This document shows positions 28,833 through 39,061 of a DNA stretch of 64,000 bases, piece by piece; within the stretch, counting starts at the first letter, position 1; every line of letters starts with the position of its first letter. The translations under genes and the position numbers were made by a program. Origin of the DNA: a virus; IMG/VR virus record IMGVR_UViG_3300045741_000104, positions 1 to 64,000 of that record; one strand, 5' to 3'. A model generated the notes under the pieces. That model did no database searches, had not been told where the DNA came from, and worked only from the letters and a program-made list of their open reading frames with translations.

Positions 28833-31800
28833 TGCCCTTTTACGATCAGAACGGACAGCAGGTCGCCTACGATCCTAGCGGCTACGGCGGCAATGACACG
28901 GCTGATCTTCTGCCGGCTGGGTTCGACAGCTTGCCGACGCTTGGTGGGGCGGTTCAACAGAGACAGAATAAGGGCTTGCTGGGCCCGGCGCTCAAGAAGG
29001 GCATGTATAATATTGGCGGCGCGCTCGGTGCGGGCCTTGGCGCGGTCGGCGGCGCTATCGGCAACGACGCGATCCGCGACTATGGCATCGGCATCTCCGA
29101 CCGGATGAACGCGGCCGGCGACGCCGCTGGGCGTCCTGAGCTGGATGTCATGCCGTGGAGCCCCGAGTGGGGCAAGCAGGGCCAGACGATGGCCGACCTC
29201 CCGGCATGGGCGGCCTATCAGGTCGGGCAGCAAATTCCGCAGGGCGCGCTGGCCATCGCCGGCGGCGGGCTGATCGGCGGCGCGATGAAGGCTGCGGAGA
29301 TCGCGGCCCCCGGCGCGGAGTTGGCCGCGGAACTGCCGGCGTGGCTGGGCGGCGGCGGGCTTAAAGCGGGCATGGCTGCTACGGAAGCGGCTGAGGCGCG
29401 CAAGGTGGGCGCGGACCTTGCCCAGAACGTCGCCGGCGCAACGATTGGCGGCATCCCGCAGGCGGCTGGCTCCATGTATCAGGGCGAAGTGGACCGCTCT
29501 CGTCAGCCGGGACAGGACCCGAACCTGTCGCAGGGCGCTGCGATGCAGGCCCTTGGCCTCTCGCCGATCTACTCGTTCCTCGACGCCACCGGCCCCTCCG
29601 AGGGCTGGAGCGTTCTCAAGCGCGGTCTGGCCGGCAATCTCGGTCGCCGCATGGCGACCCGCGCGCTCTCCGAGGGCGTGCAGGAGACGGTGCAGGAAGG
29701 TCTTCAGACCGGCATGGAGATGGCCTTCAGGCCCGACCTGTCGCCGGCCGACAAGGCCCAGAACATCATCGACAGCGCACTGGTCGGCGGTCTTGTTGGC
29801 GGCGTTATGGGCGGCGCGAGCGGCATCCGCCGGCTGAAGACGGCTGATCCGACGCAGGTGTCGGACAGCGATCTGGCTGCCGCTGCTGACGAAGATTTGC
29901 AGACCCCCGGCACACCGCTGCCGCCGGATCAGCAGGCTCCCATGCCGCTTTCGGCGAAACAGCTCAATAATCAGTGGGATCAGATCAAGAAGCAGGGAGA
30001 GCCGCCGGCGGAATTTATCGAGACGCTTGCCGATGCGCTCGGCGCGGCTCCCAAACTTGGCCCCTTTCAAGCGTCGGCGAAGAACCTTGCCGCCAGCTAT
30101 GGGCTGCTCCAAGGCGGGAAGAACAGCCGCAAGGTCGTCACACCGGAACAGGCGCTCGATGCGCTCTACGCCGAGCAGAAGCAGCTTCAGGATGAGCACG
30201 ATCAGCGGCAGGCGCTGGCGTCGGGGGCGTTCGGCCCGGCGGTCACCATCCCGTCGAACGACCGCTTGAATGAGCTGCCCCAGCGCATTCAGGTGATGGA
30301 AGGCATTGTCGCCAAACGCAAGGGCGCGGCTGCTCCGCAGGAGGCTGCGCCTGCGGCTGCCCCGCAGGAGGCTGCCCCGCAGGAGGTTGCGCCTGCGCCG
30401 GCTCCCATGACCTCGATGGCTCCTGCTCCGCAGGCTGCGCCCGCGCCGGTCGCGGACATGCCGCCTGTCGATGAGACGCCATTTACGCCTGAGTTCAAGG
30501 CTGCCGAAGGTCCAAGGGTCGAGCCGCCGCTGACCGCGCATCCCGCTGACATCTCCGATGCCGCGCTTCAGGCTCTGCTGCCGATGTCCGGCAAGCAGCT
30601 CGGCGGGCTGATGAAGGGCAAGAACGAGATCAGGGTTGGTGATCTGTCGCTCACCAAGTCCGCAGGCAAGGTGCAGGCGGCGATCACGACGCCTGATGGC
30701 GAAAAGTCGCTCGGTGAGTTCAGTAGCGTCGGCCAGTTTATGGAGGCTGTGAGGAAGTTAGTCCCAGAGGAGCGGATCAACTATCTGTCGTCGTCCGACA
30801 CGCCGCTCATTCAACCGGAGAACCCCCGTGCCGTTTCAAAGCCAAGCGCAGAGACGCCTGTTCTGGGCGAAGATGCCCAAACTGGCGGCGAGATGGGAGC
30901 AACACACGCCGAAGGGGATGGTGCTGCCGCAGCATCTGCGACCCGCCCCCTCAGGCAAGAAAGCGCCCGCACCTCAAAGAAAAAGCAACAAGCCGACCTA
31001 GCGGCGTCGCTGGCGGCGAAGACTGCGCCGCAGGCTGAAGGGCGTTGGCATGGCACGGGCGAGCCGATAAAGAACCTCAGTGACGCTGTCGCGCTTAGCG
31101 GGCAGCACAATAAAAACATTTACGGCGAGGGGTTCTACACGACGAACTCGCCAGAGGCGGCGCACGGCTACACGAAAAAAGGCGGGTCCAACCCGACACT
31201 TTATTCGGTGCAGGAGAAGCCGACGAAGCTATACGACATGGAGGCTCCTCTCGACCCTCGCACCCATGAGATGGTGGCGCAGGTGCTCGGGGACGCCATG
31301 CCGGAAGGCGATCACGCCAATCTGCGAGAGCTGCTCGACGACTTCAGAGATCAGAGCGCCAGCAACCGCATCTCGCGTGACGAGGTTCAGGAAGCGTTCG
31401 ACGCCATCCGGCAGAACCTTGAGGCGCAGGGCTATCGTGGCTACGAGCACACGGGCGGGCTGCGCACCAACACCGCACCGCATAATGTTCGGATTTACTG
31501 GCATCCCGAACAGGATGTCTCGATCTCCGACGCCAATAAGCCGCAGGCGGCTCCGAAGAAGGAACTGCAACAGGACAAGGCGCGGGCGTCCCGCAAGCCG
31601 AAGGTCGTGCGTGAAGCGCGCGCAGTCGAGAAGACGGCCGAGGGGTTCAACCTTGACGCGCTCAAGATGAGCTGGCCGAAAGAGACGCTTGATGTCGCGG
31701 AAGCGATGGTGAAGGGTGAAATGTCGCCGGATCAGGCGCTGGCCACGGTCGCTGAGAGGGCTAAAGGCTGGAAGTCAGGCGGCTCAGAGGCTGTTGCCCG

Positions 31801-34800
31801 GTTCAAAAATCTAGCCGAGCGATACAAGATTGCCGCTGCCGAACAGGTGGCCAGCCAGCCCAAGCCGCTGACAGCGAAGGAACGTAAGGCGACATCGGCG
31901 CTTCATGACCGCATCAACAAGGGGCACAACGGCCCGAACGGCATAACAGCGGAGAACGCGTTCCATAATCTCGTGTTCAGCGATCAGTCGCCCAAGACAC
32001 AGGCGCATGTTGCGACGGTCATGCGCGAGCAGCATGGCGTCGAGTTGACCGATGCCGAGGTGCAGCAAGCTGCGGATAGTCTGCCGGGCAACGTCAAGCC
32101 GTCTGTAATCCCAACCCCACCGCCGCCGAAGCCGATGCGCAAGGCGACCGAGCGGACGCGTGCCGAGATTGCCGCAGATTGGGCTCCTTACACAGCGGGA
32201 CTGGCTGCGCGGGATCGGGCGAGACGGGAGCGGGATCGCGCCGGCAACACCGGCAATGCGGTCGCGAATGAGCGGCGTGCGAAGGTCGAGAAGATCATCG
32301 ATGTGCTGGAGAACGGCGGCAGGATCAGCAAAGCGCCGGCCGACAGCTCTGGCGCGAAGTTCTATGACCATAACGGCTACAAGCTGCCGATCATGCGGAC
32401 CCTGTCGATCAAGGACCTACACGACCATCTGATGCGCATGACGAGCGGGCATAAGACGCTGCGCGCGCTGTCGCCGCTGCTTGCCCGTGTGGGACACTTG
32501 CCGGTCCTCATTGCGCCGAGGGAGGACATCCTCGCCGCGACAGGCGGCGGCGCGGCTTTCATCGGCGCGAAAGATACCGTGATCATGCCGAATGTTGGCG
32601 AGATCGAGCCTGAGTTGTATGTCAGGACCTACGCGCACGAGCTGGTTCACGCCGCCATGCAGCACCGGTTGGAGCGCGATAACGTCGCGCGGTCGCAGCT
32701 CACGCTGATTGCGAAAGAGGTGCAGGCAGCGTTTGGGCTCGATCCAGACCTCTATGCCTTCAAGGACGCCCACGAGTTCCTGTCGGAAATAATGAGCCGT
32801 CCTGACCTTCAGGAGCTGTTGGACAGCAAGCCGATGTCGGACAAGCTGGCCAAGGCTGTCGGGCTGGAAAAGGGCATTTCTTTCCTCAAGGGCATCTTCC
32901 AGAAGATCGGCGAGTGGCTCGGCTACAAGGGGTCGCCGACCCTTCTCGACGGCGTGCTGCGTGTCGCCGAGCGTCTGGAGACGAAGGAAAAGGCGGCGAA
33001 CATCGACTTCCTTCAGATGCTGCATAGTGAGTTGGGCGGGCGCTACGCTGGCAACGACGATCACATGCTGGCGGATCGGGCCAATGCTGAGGCGAACAAG
33101 CAGGCGATGGCGACGACGACCCGGCTGATGGTCGCGGGGGTGGACAACACCGCCGCGCGCTTCAACCGCGAGATCGACCAGTCGATGCAGAAGCTGTCCG
33201 ACAAGGCTGATCTGGGCGTAAAGGCGCGTGCGATGGAGCTGTATTGGTCCTCGTTTGGCCACATCCTTCAGCGGTTTGGTAAGCTGTTCAAGCCGATTTC
33301 AGAGGCGCTGGGCAACCCCATCGAAGCCTACGGCAACCACATGCTCCAGCGCGCCGGCCTCACGGCGCGTATGTCGCAGCTCTATCGCAACGCCAATGAT
33401 CAGCTCAAGGGGCTGATACAGAAGGACAAAAACGCCGGCAAGTATATGACCGACCTGATGCAGGGCGCGACCGAGTTCGGTCTGCGGCCGGACAAGGCGC
33501 TCACCGATCAGAGTGAGAAGGTCAAGGAGTATATGGCGAAAAACGATGCCAATCGCAACAAGATGACCAGCGTCTACAATGTCATCAAGGACAGCTATGA
33601 AAGGCTACGCCGTATCGAAGGGGTCAGTAAAGGACAGCCGGGCGTCTACGAGAAGTATCGCGCCATCAACGACATGCTGCTGCACTCCTACAATGCGGTG
33701 CAGCTCTACAACGCGCTGCGTCTCGACAGCTATTTCGTCGATACCGCGCCGCATCTGTCAGGTCGTCCGTCGCTGGCTGAGGCCATACGCGACCCGGTCG
33801 AGCAGTTCCTCAAGCAGGCCGATCTGCACGAGGACCCGATCAAGGCGGCGAAATACTGGCGCGAGACGGTCGAGAAGCGCGTTCAGCAGGTCGAGGCTTA
33901 CGCCGCCGCCGTGCGCGGGGTCGTGCGGCCCGACGCGGACAAGAAGACGTTCGAAAACAGCTACGGGCCGATTGACGGCTTCGTGCAGCAGGCCAAGCGC
34001 GCCATCGAGAGCACTGGCCAGTCGACCTACTTCCACTTGGGCCGTCACGGCCAATACATCGTCCGGTTCGGGATGCGCCCCGATCCGAGCAACGACAAGG
34101 TCGTCGATCCCGACGCCGTGCGGCAAATTTCCCGGCTCCTGCAAAAGGATTTCCCAAACGTCCGCATTTCGCCCGAGAGCGACAATCCACATGTCATGGC
34201 GCGGTTCGAGAGCAAGGGTGAACGCGACCGGTTTCGCGCGGCGGTCAAGGCGCTTGAGGGCCGGGGCTTGGTGGTGCGCAACTCCACGCAGGTGGCGCAG
34301 CGCGACACTGTCGCCGCCGGCGGCGCGAACATGCAGCCGCTGTGGCTGCAAAAATACATCTCCGCGATCAACGGCACCGAGGGGCTGACGCCCAAGCAGA
34401 AGCAGCAGATGGCGGCTGTGGCGAACGCGCTGTGGCTCGATCAGCTCAACGACACCGCCATTCAGCGCGTGCTGGCCGAGCGCGACTTCGTGCCCGGCTT
34501 CAACGCCGACATGCTGCGCAACTTCGCCTTCCGCGCCGAGGTCGGCATCAACGCGCTGGCCAACCTGTCGATCACCTCCAAGGTGCGCGACGCCTTCTCG
34601 GCGATGGACAACCAGCTCAAGAGCGACGAGCACGGCGATCCCGCTATCTACGACAAGAAATTCCAAGTCGTGCAGGAGCTGCGGCAGCGTGACGCGGATC
34701 GTCCGCTGACGACCGGCCACACATGGCTGGACGACTGGCGTGCCTACAATCAGGCGTTCTTCCTTGGCATGTCGCCGGCCTACGTCGCGGTCAACATGAC

Positions 34801-36382
34801 CCAACTTGGCGTGATGCTGCTGCCCGAACTGGCCAAGCGGCACGGCTTCGTGCAGGCCGCCAAGATCATGGCGAAGGTCACGCCTCAAGCCTTCGACATC
34901 ATCCGCGAGACGTTCAAGGACGGCAAGAAGCTCGGCTGGTCGCGCGCCTTCGACGCCATCATCACCGAGAACGTCCTCAAGGCGGCTCTGCCGAAGGCTG
35001 AGGACGCCGAGACGCGGGCGTTCCTGACGCGCATGGTCAACTCGGGCAATATCGATCTGGGATCGCCCATGCGTGAGTTGGGCCGCGCATCCGAAGGCGT
35101 TCAGGACAAGAAGCGCGATCAGGTCCTGCGCATGGCTTCCGCCGCCGGCTATTACTCGGAAACCCTGACCCGCGTCATCGCGGCGCTCGCCGCGCATGAG
35201 TTGGACAAGAAGGCGCAGAGCGAGGCAAACGCGAAGGCGGGGCGGCCGGATGTCACCGATCAGGCTCGGCTCGACCGTTACGCGAGCCAAGTCCTCAACG
35301 AGGCGATGCTCAACTACTCGAACTGGTTCACGGCGCGCGCCACAGGCAAGACCGGCCTCATGGGCCAGTTCACGCCGATCCCGGCGTCCTTCCAGCAATA
35401 CACCCTTCAGGTGCTCCAGAAGATGCAGCGCGAGCTGCTGGACGCCTTCTCGGCTAAACAGCCGGATGAGAGCGATGAGGAGCACGCGGATCGCGTCAAG
35501 GGCGCTCGCCGGTTCCTGTTGGGCCACGCCACGGTGATCGGGGTGCTGGCCGGCTCTCTGGGGATGCCCTTCGCCACCGTCGCCATGCGCGCCGCAGATG
35601 CGCTGCGGGACGCTCTGGGGGACGATGACGAGCCCCACGACACCAAGACCGACTACCGCAACTTCCTAGCCGACACCTTCGGCGAGGAGTTCGGCGAGGT
35701 GCTGGCCCGTGGCCTGCCCCGCGCTTTCGGAGCCGACATCTCGGGCCGCGTTGGCGAGCAGGACTTGCTGCCGTTCTCCCGGTTCATCGCCGACCGCCGC
35801 AAGATGCAGGATGCGCTCAAGGACCTCGTGGTGCGTTCGGTGGGCTCTCCGGTCGGCATGGGTCTGGGCATCGCCAACGGCGGCTCCGAGGTGCTGAAGG
35901 GCAACTATCTGGACGGGCTCCAGATGATGGTGCCGAACTCCATCAAGGGGCTGATGAAGGCCGGTCGTATGGTTGAGGGGGGATATGAGGACGCCAAGGG
36001 CGTGCCGCTGCCGATCCAAGCCGATCCTTCCGACATCATCTGGCAGGCGCTGGGCTTCAACCCCGCCGACAAGGCCGATTACACCGAAGCCAACATGGCG
36101 CGCGCAACGCGCAAGACGGCGCTCCAGCAGTCAGCAAGTCAGATGCGTGACGATCTGGTCGCAGGGGTCGAGGGTGGCGGGATCGATCAGGCGACACTGG
36201 ATCGCGCCCGGTCGTTCGGGGAGCGGTATCCGCTTTATTCGGTGCTGCCGACGCTCGGCAGTGCGGTCAATCGTCGCAAGCAGCAGGCGGCGATGGCGAA
36301 GGCCCAAGGCGTGCCGCTCGGCACCAACCCGGCGGATTTGGACGAGCAAAATTATCTCCGCTTTGCTAATCTGCGTCGATAG
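28832..36382 (+). CDS. Giant polyvalent internal virion protein with ADP-ribosyltransferase-like and metallopeptidase domains (2516 aa)
   Basis: One open frame of 2516 codons. Residues 1-340 are Gly/Ala-rich with hydrophobic segments (GGALGAGLGAVGGAIGNDAI). Pro/Ala/Gln linkers follow near 490-550. Residues about 737-895 resemble an ADP-ribosyltransferase fold: RWHGTGEPI, YGEGFYTTNSPEAAHGY, TLYSVQEKPTKLYDMEAPLD and a closing NVRIYWHPEQDV. A zincin metallopeptidase motif HELVH is at 1269-1273, followed by FKDAHEFLSEIMSRPDL. Later parts are helical, with a hydrophobic FFLGMSPAYVAVNMTQLGVM region (about 1970-1990, like LPD38 of polyvalent proteins) and another at about 2230. Polyvalent proteins are injected with phage DNA to counter host defences. 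This one sits after the internal protein gene. Domain calls are by motif only. Confidence 0.8.
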   Translation: MPFYDQNGQQVAYDPSGYGGNDTADLLPAGFDSLPTLGGAVQQRQNKGLLGPALKKGMYNIGGALGAGLGAVGGAIGNDAIRDYGIGISDRMNAAGDAAGRPELDVMPWSPEWGKQGQTMADLPAWAAYQVGQQIPQGALAIAGGGLIGGAMKAAEIAAPGAELAAELPAWLGGGGLKAGMAATEAAEARKVGADLAQNVAGATIGGIPQAAGSMYQGEVDRSRQPGQDPNLSQGAAMQALGLSPIYSFLDATGPSEGWSVLKRGLAGNLGRRMATRALSEGVQETVQEGLQTGMEMAFRPDLSPADKAQNIIDSALVGGLVGGVMGGASGIRRLKTADPTQVSDSDLAAAADEDLQTPGTPLPPDQQAPMPLSAKQLNNQWDQIKKQGEPPAEFIETLADALGAAPKLGPFQASAKNLAASYGLLQGGKNSRKVVTPEQALDALYAEQKQLQDEHDQRQALASGAFGPAVTIPSNDRLNELPQRIQVMEGIVAKRKGAAAPQEAAPAAAPQEAAPQEVAPAPAPMTSMAPAPQAAPAPVADMPPVDETPFTPEFKAAEGPRVEPPLTAHPADISDAALQALLPMSGKQLGGLMKGKNEIRVGDLSLTKSAGKVQAAITTPDGEKSLGEFSSVGQFMEAVRKLVPEERINYLSSSDTPLIQPENPRAVSKPSAETPVLGEDAQTGGEMGATHAEGDGAAAASATRPLRQESARTSKKKQQADLAASLAAKTAPQAEGRWHGTGEPIKNLSDAVALSGQHNKNIYGEGFYTTNSPEAAHGYTKKGGSNPTLYSVQEKPTKLYDMEAPLDPRTHEMVAQVLGDAMPEGDHANLRELLDDFRDQSASNRISRDEVQEAFDAIRQNLEAQGYRGYEHTGGLRTNTAPHNVRIYWHPEQDVSISDANKPQAAPKKELQQDKARASRKPKVVREARAVEKTAEGFNLDALKMSWPKETLDVAEAMVKGEMSPDQALATVAERAKGWKSGGSEAVARFKNLAERYKIAAAEQVASQPKPLTAKERKATSALHDRINKGHNGPNGITAENAFHNLVFSDQSPKTQAHVATVMREQHGVELTDAEVQQAADSLPGNVKPSVIPTPPPPKPMRKATERTRAEIAADWAPYTAGLAARDRARRERDRAGNTGNAVANERRAKVEKIIDVLENGGRISKAPADSSGAKFYDHNGYKLPIMRTLSIKDLHDHLMRMTSGHKTLRALSPLLARVGHLPVLIAPREDILAATGGGAAFIGAKDTVIMPNVGEIEPELYVRTYAHELVHAAMQHRLERDNVARSQLTLIAKEVQAAFGLDPDLYAFKDAHEFLSEIMSRPDLQELLDSKPMSDKLAKAVGLEKGISFLKGIFQKIGEWLGYKGSPTLLDGVLRVAERLETKEKAANIDFLQMLHSELGGRYAGNDDHMLADRANAEANKQAMATTTRLMVAGVDNTAARFNREIDQSMQKLSDKADLGVKARAMELYWSSFGHILQRFGKLFKPISEALGNPIEAYGNHMLQRAGLTARMSQLYRNANDQLKGLIQKDKNAGKYMTDLMQGATEFGLRPDKALTDQSEKVKEYMAKNDANRNKMTSVYNVIKDSYERLRRIEGVSKGQPGVYEKYRAINDMLLHSYNAVQLYNALRLDSYFVDTAPHLSGRPSLAEAIRDPVEQFLKQADLHEDPIKAAKYWRETVEKRVQQVEAYAAAVRGVVRPDADKKTFENSYGPIDGFVQQAKRAIESTGQSTYFHLGRHGQYIVRFGMRPDPSNDKVVDPDAVRQISRLLQKDFPNVRISPESDNPHVMARFESKGERDRFRAAVKALEGRGLVVRNSTQVAQRDTVAAGGANMQPLWLQKYISAINGTEGLTPKQKQQMAAVANALWLDQLNDTAIQRVLAERDFVPGFNADMLRNFAFRAEVGINALANLSITSKVRDAFSAMDNQLKSDEHGDPAIYDKKFQVVQELRQRDADRPLTTGHTWLDDWRAYNQAFFLGMSPAYVAVNMTQLGVMLLPELAKRHGFVQAAKIMAKVTPQAFDIIRETFKDGKKLGWSRAFDAIITENVLKAALPKAEDAETRAFLTRMVNSGNIDLGSPMRELGRASEGVQDKKRDQVLRMASAAGYYSETLTRVIAALAAHELDKKAQSEANAKAGRPDVTDQARLDRYASQVLNEAMLNYSNWFTARATGKTGLMGQFTPIPASFQQYTLQVLQKMQRELLDAFSAKQPDESDEEHADRVKGARRFLLGHATVIGVLAGSLGMPFATVAMRAADALRDALGDDDEPHDTKTDYRNFLADTFGEEFGEVLARGLPRAFGADISGRVGEQDLLPFSRFIADRRKMQDALKDLVVRSVGSPVGMGLGIANGGSEVLKGNYLDGLQMMVPNSIKGLMKAGRMVEGGYEDAKGVPLPIQADPSDIIWQALGFNPADKADYTEANMARATRKTALQQSASQMRDDLVAGVEGGGIDQATLDRARSFGERYPLYSVLPTLGSAVNRRKQQAAMAKAQGVPLGTNPADLDEQNYLRFANLRR

Positions 36383-36390
36383 AGGGCACC

Positions 36391-36750
36391 ATGACCGCAG
36401 GCGTTCACAACATCATCATCGAGCAGGGGTCGGTCTTCACGCTGCCCCTCGTTTGGAAGGACGCGCTCGGCGTTCCGATCAGCGTCGCGGGCTATAAGGC
36501 TCGGATGCAGATCAGGAAGGCGTTCAAGAGCCCTGACCCGCCACTCATTTCACTCACAAGTGATGCAGGGGACATCGTGCTCGGCGGCGCGCTCGGCACG
36601 ATCACGGCGAAGATCATCGCCGAGAATACTGCCGCGCTGGAGATCAAGCAGGGTGTTTATGATCTCGAACTGGTGCCTCCGTCCGGTGAAGACGACGCGT
36701 TCCGGTTCATCGAAGGCGTGGTGATCGTAACTCCAGAGGTGACGCGATGA
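36391..36750 (+). CDS. Beta-rich tail-associated protein (119 aa)
   Basis: [40 protein letters not shown] and [12 protein letters not shown] match small beta-sandwich proteins encoded just ahead of phage fibre genes (they start 'i-x-x-G-x-t-f-x-x-x-i-x-w-x-d'). Likely a fibre-attachment or baseplate part. ATGA overlap with the next gene. Confidence 0.65.
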   Translation: MTAGVHNIIIEQGSVFTLPLVWKDALGVPISVAGYKARMQIRKAFKSPDPPLISLTSDAGDIVLGGALGTITAKIIAENTAALEIKQGVYDLELVPPSGEDDAFRFIEGVVIVTPEVTR

Positions 36751-37745
36751 GCGATGTGATCGTTGTCGTAGAGACGACGCCTGAAATCATCGAAGTCATC
36801 ACTGCTGGCCCAAAGGGTGCGGATGGCGACGTTACGCCTGCCGCGCTTGCCGCGAAGCAAGCTGCGGAAGCCGCCGCTGCGGCTGCACTGGTGTCGGAGG
36901 GTAACGCCGCCGCGTCGGCGTCAGCCGCGTCTGGAAGCGCCTCAGCTGCGTCTGGATCGGCGGGAACGGCGACCACGCAGGCCGGGATTGCTACGACCCA
37001 AGCAGGCACGGCGACCACGCAGGCGGGGATCGCCACCACGAAGGCAGGAGACGCTGCGTCGAGCGCCGCTGCGGCGCTGCTGAGCGAGGGTAACGCCGCG
37101 TCGAGTGAAGCGGCGGCGCTATCCTCCAAGAACGCTGCGGCGCTGTCTGCGGGCAACGCCTCGACCAGCGAGGGCAATGCTGCCGCGTCGGCGTCGGCTG
37201 CATCTGGTTCAGCTTCGGCTGCGTCTGGCAGCGCCAGCACGGCGACGACCCAAGCGGGCAACGCTTCGACCAGCGCCACTAACGCCCACAACTCCGAAGT
37301 GGCTGCGGCTGCGAGTGAGAGTGCTGCGGCAGGATCGGCGTCCGCTGCAAGCGGCAGCGCCTTGGCGGCGTCTGGATCGGCGTCCGCCGCGAGCGGCTCT
37401 GCGTCAGCGGCGTCAACCAGCGCCACGAACGCCCACAACTCGGAAGTCGCTGCAGCGGCGAGTGAGAGCGCGGCGGCTGGCTCGGCGGGGACCGCCACTA
37501 CTCAGGCTGGGATCGCCACTACTCAGGCTGGGATCGCCACTACTCAGGCAGGAACTGCGACGACCCAAGCAGGGGTCGCCACCACTCAGGCGGGCAACGC
37601 GTCCTCCAGCGCCTCGGCGGCGTCCGGATCGGCGTCAGCCGCGGCCACTTCAGCATCAAACGCCGCGACCAGCGAGACGAACGCTGCGGTCTATGCGGCG
37701 ACAACGCTGCAAGCGATGCTGCGGATCGCGAGCCTGCGTCTATGA
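36747..37745 (+). CDS. Low-complexity Ala/Ser/Gly/Thr repeat fibre shaft (332 aa)
   Basis: A short N-terminal domain with [19 protein letters not shown] is followed by about 270 residues of short repeats such as [23 protein letters not shown] and [19 protein letters not shown]. Several repeats recur two or three times. The Ala/Ser heptad-like pattern is that of a slender trimeric coiled shaft of a tail fibre. The C-terminus is short and has no receptor domain, so the tips are probably supplied by the four glycine-rich proteins encoded next. Repeats at DNA level make length variation likely. Confidence 0.7.
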   Translation: MSDVIVVVETTPEIIEVITAGPKGADGDVTPAALAAKQAAEAAAAAALVSEGNAAASASAASGSASAASGSAGTATTQAGIATTQAGTATTQAGIATTKAGDAASSAAAALLSEGNAASSEAAALSSKNAAALSAGNASTSEGNAAASASAASGSASAASGSASTATTQAGNASTSATNAHNSEVAAAASESAAAGSASAASGSALAASGSASAASGSASAASTSATNAHNSEVAAAASESAAAGSAGTATTQAGIATTQAGIATTQAGTATTQAGVATTQAGNASSSASAASGSASAAATSASNAATSETNAAVYAATTLQAMLRIASLRL

Positions 37746-39061
37746 TCCTCTCGACCACCACTCAGTCCCTAGAGATTGTTCTTGCGGGCGCTGTCGCGGC
37801 GAACCAGTCGCCGGTTGTGGTCGATTATGTGGACATCCTCGGCGTCACTTTCACGCCGGGATCAGCGGCGGCGCTTACAAATTCAACTACAGCCGTCACG
37901 ATCTGCGCGGCTCCGAGCGGGAGCAATAAGCGCAAGTTAAACGCGGTCATGCTTGCCAATCTTGACACGGCGGCGATCACCGCGACCGTGCGGCTCAATG
38001 ATAACGGCACGACCTATGACATCGTGAAACTTGCGATCCCGTCCGGCGCAACTCTCACCTACAACGACCGCACCGGCTGGCGCGTTATCACGGCGATGGG
38101 CGGCTCTGTCGATCTGCGTCAAGGATGGGTGCAAGAGTTTAGGGCTGACGGGACTTGGTATAAGCCCAGTGGATGCCGGTTCTTTATGGTTGACGTTGTC
38201 GGCGCGGGCGGCTCCGGCGGCGGTGGCGAAGGCGGCGCGGCGGGCTCTGTGCGCTCCGGTGGTGGCGGTGGCGCGGGCGGTTGTCGAGTTCGGCGTGTTT
38301 TTCTTGCAAGCGATCTGCCCTCATCCGTCGTGATTACGGTCGCGGGCCAGTCGAACGGCGGGTCGGGTGGAACGACCGCCGCAGGGTCTGTCGGGACGGC
38401 AGGGGGCAACTCTTCCTTCGGCGCTTACCTTGTCGGATATGGCGGCGGTGGGGGCGCTGGGGGCAACCAAGGCGGTCTTGGCGGAGCAGCAGGTGGAGGC
38501 GGCGCTGGTGGGACCGCCGCAGGGGTGACGGCTACATCCGCCAACGGAACGACGGGTGGCGGCGCGATGCTTGCGGGCACAGCGGGTGCTCTCTCTGACC
38601 ATCGCGGCGCGAATAGTGCGACCAATTCGTTCCTCGGGGCTGCTGGCGGGGGATCATCTCAAGGAAATGGAACGGCGGGCGGCGCGGGCGCGTTCAGTTA
38701 TTTTTCTGCTGCAGCAGGTGGAGGCGGAGGCGGCTTGACCGCCTTAAACGTTCTCTCCGGGGGAGGAGCCGGAGGAGGAGCCAGTCAAATCTCTGCAGCA
38801 GGCGGTGCAGGTGGCGGCACTGGTGGGCGCGGCGTTAGTGGCGCGCAGTCGCCCGGCTACATGGGAAGTGGGGGTGGGGGTGGCGGCGGCGGTTCTTTGT
38901 ATCTCGCTGTCGGCAACCCGACTGGCGGCGCAGGCGGGGATGGTGGCTATCCCGGAGGTGGCGGTGGCGGTGGCGGCGCATCGGCTACTGGTTCTGGAAC
39001 GGCGACGGGCGGCGCGGGTGGTAAGGGGGGCGCGGGCATGGTCCGCGTGATGGGCTGGTGA
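37742..39061 (+). CDS. Glycine-rich fibre-tip or adhesin protein, copy 1 (439 aa)
   Basis: The first of four tandem paralogues. Residues 1-125 are a conserved beta domain ([20 protein letters not shown], then [13 protein letters not shown]). Then comes [20 protein letters not shown], a motif seen before phage glycine-rich domains, and about 280 residues of Gly-Gly-X tracts broken by short hydrophobic stretches. The chain ends [11 protein letters not shown]. Similar glycine-rich proteins in other phages form packed polyglycine II helices whose loops bind receptors (as in phage S16 adhesin). ATGA overlap with the shaft gene supports a shared fibre. Confidence 0.75.
   Translation: MILSTTTQSLEIVLAGAVAANQSPVVVDYVDILGVTFTPGSAAALTNSTTAVTICAAPSGSNKRKLNAVMLANLDTAAITATVRLNDNGTTYDIVKLAIPSGATLTYNDRTGWRVITAMGGSVDLRQGWVQEFRADGTWYKPSGCRFFMVDVVGAGGSGGGGEGGAAGSVRSGGGGGAGGCRVRRVFLASDLPSSVVITVAGQSNGGSGGTTAAGSVGTAGGNSSFGAYLVGYGGGGGAGGNQGGLGGAAGGGGAGGTAAGVTATSANGTTGGGAMLAGTAGALSDHRGANSATNSFLGAAGGGSSQGNGTAGGAGAFSYFSAAAGGGGGGLTALNVLSGGGAGGGASQISAAGGAGGGTGGRGVSGAQSPGYMGSGGGGGGGGSLYLAVGNPTGGAGGDGGYPGGGGGGGGASATGSGTATGGAGGKGGAGMVRVMGW

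Noticed and set aside
28817-35638. Long minus-strand frames of 574 and 626 codons
   Set aside because: They lie opposite the polyvalent gene and are Arg/Leu/His-rich, typical antisense shadows in GC-rich DNA.
28832-36382. The 2516-residue protein as a tape measure protein or virion RNA polymerase (N4-type)
   Set aside because: It lacks the regular coiled repeats of tape measures and I see no T7-like polymerase motifs; ART-like and HELVH motifs fit a polyvalent protein better.
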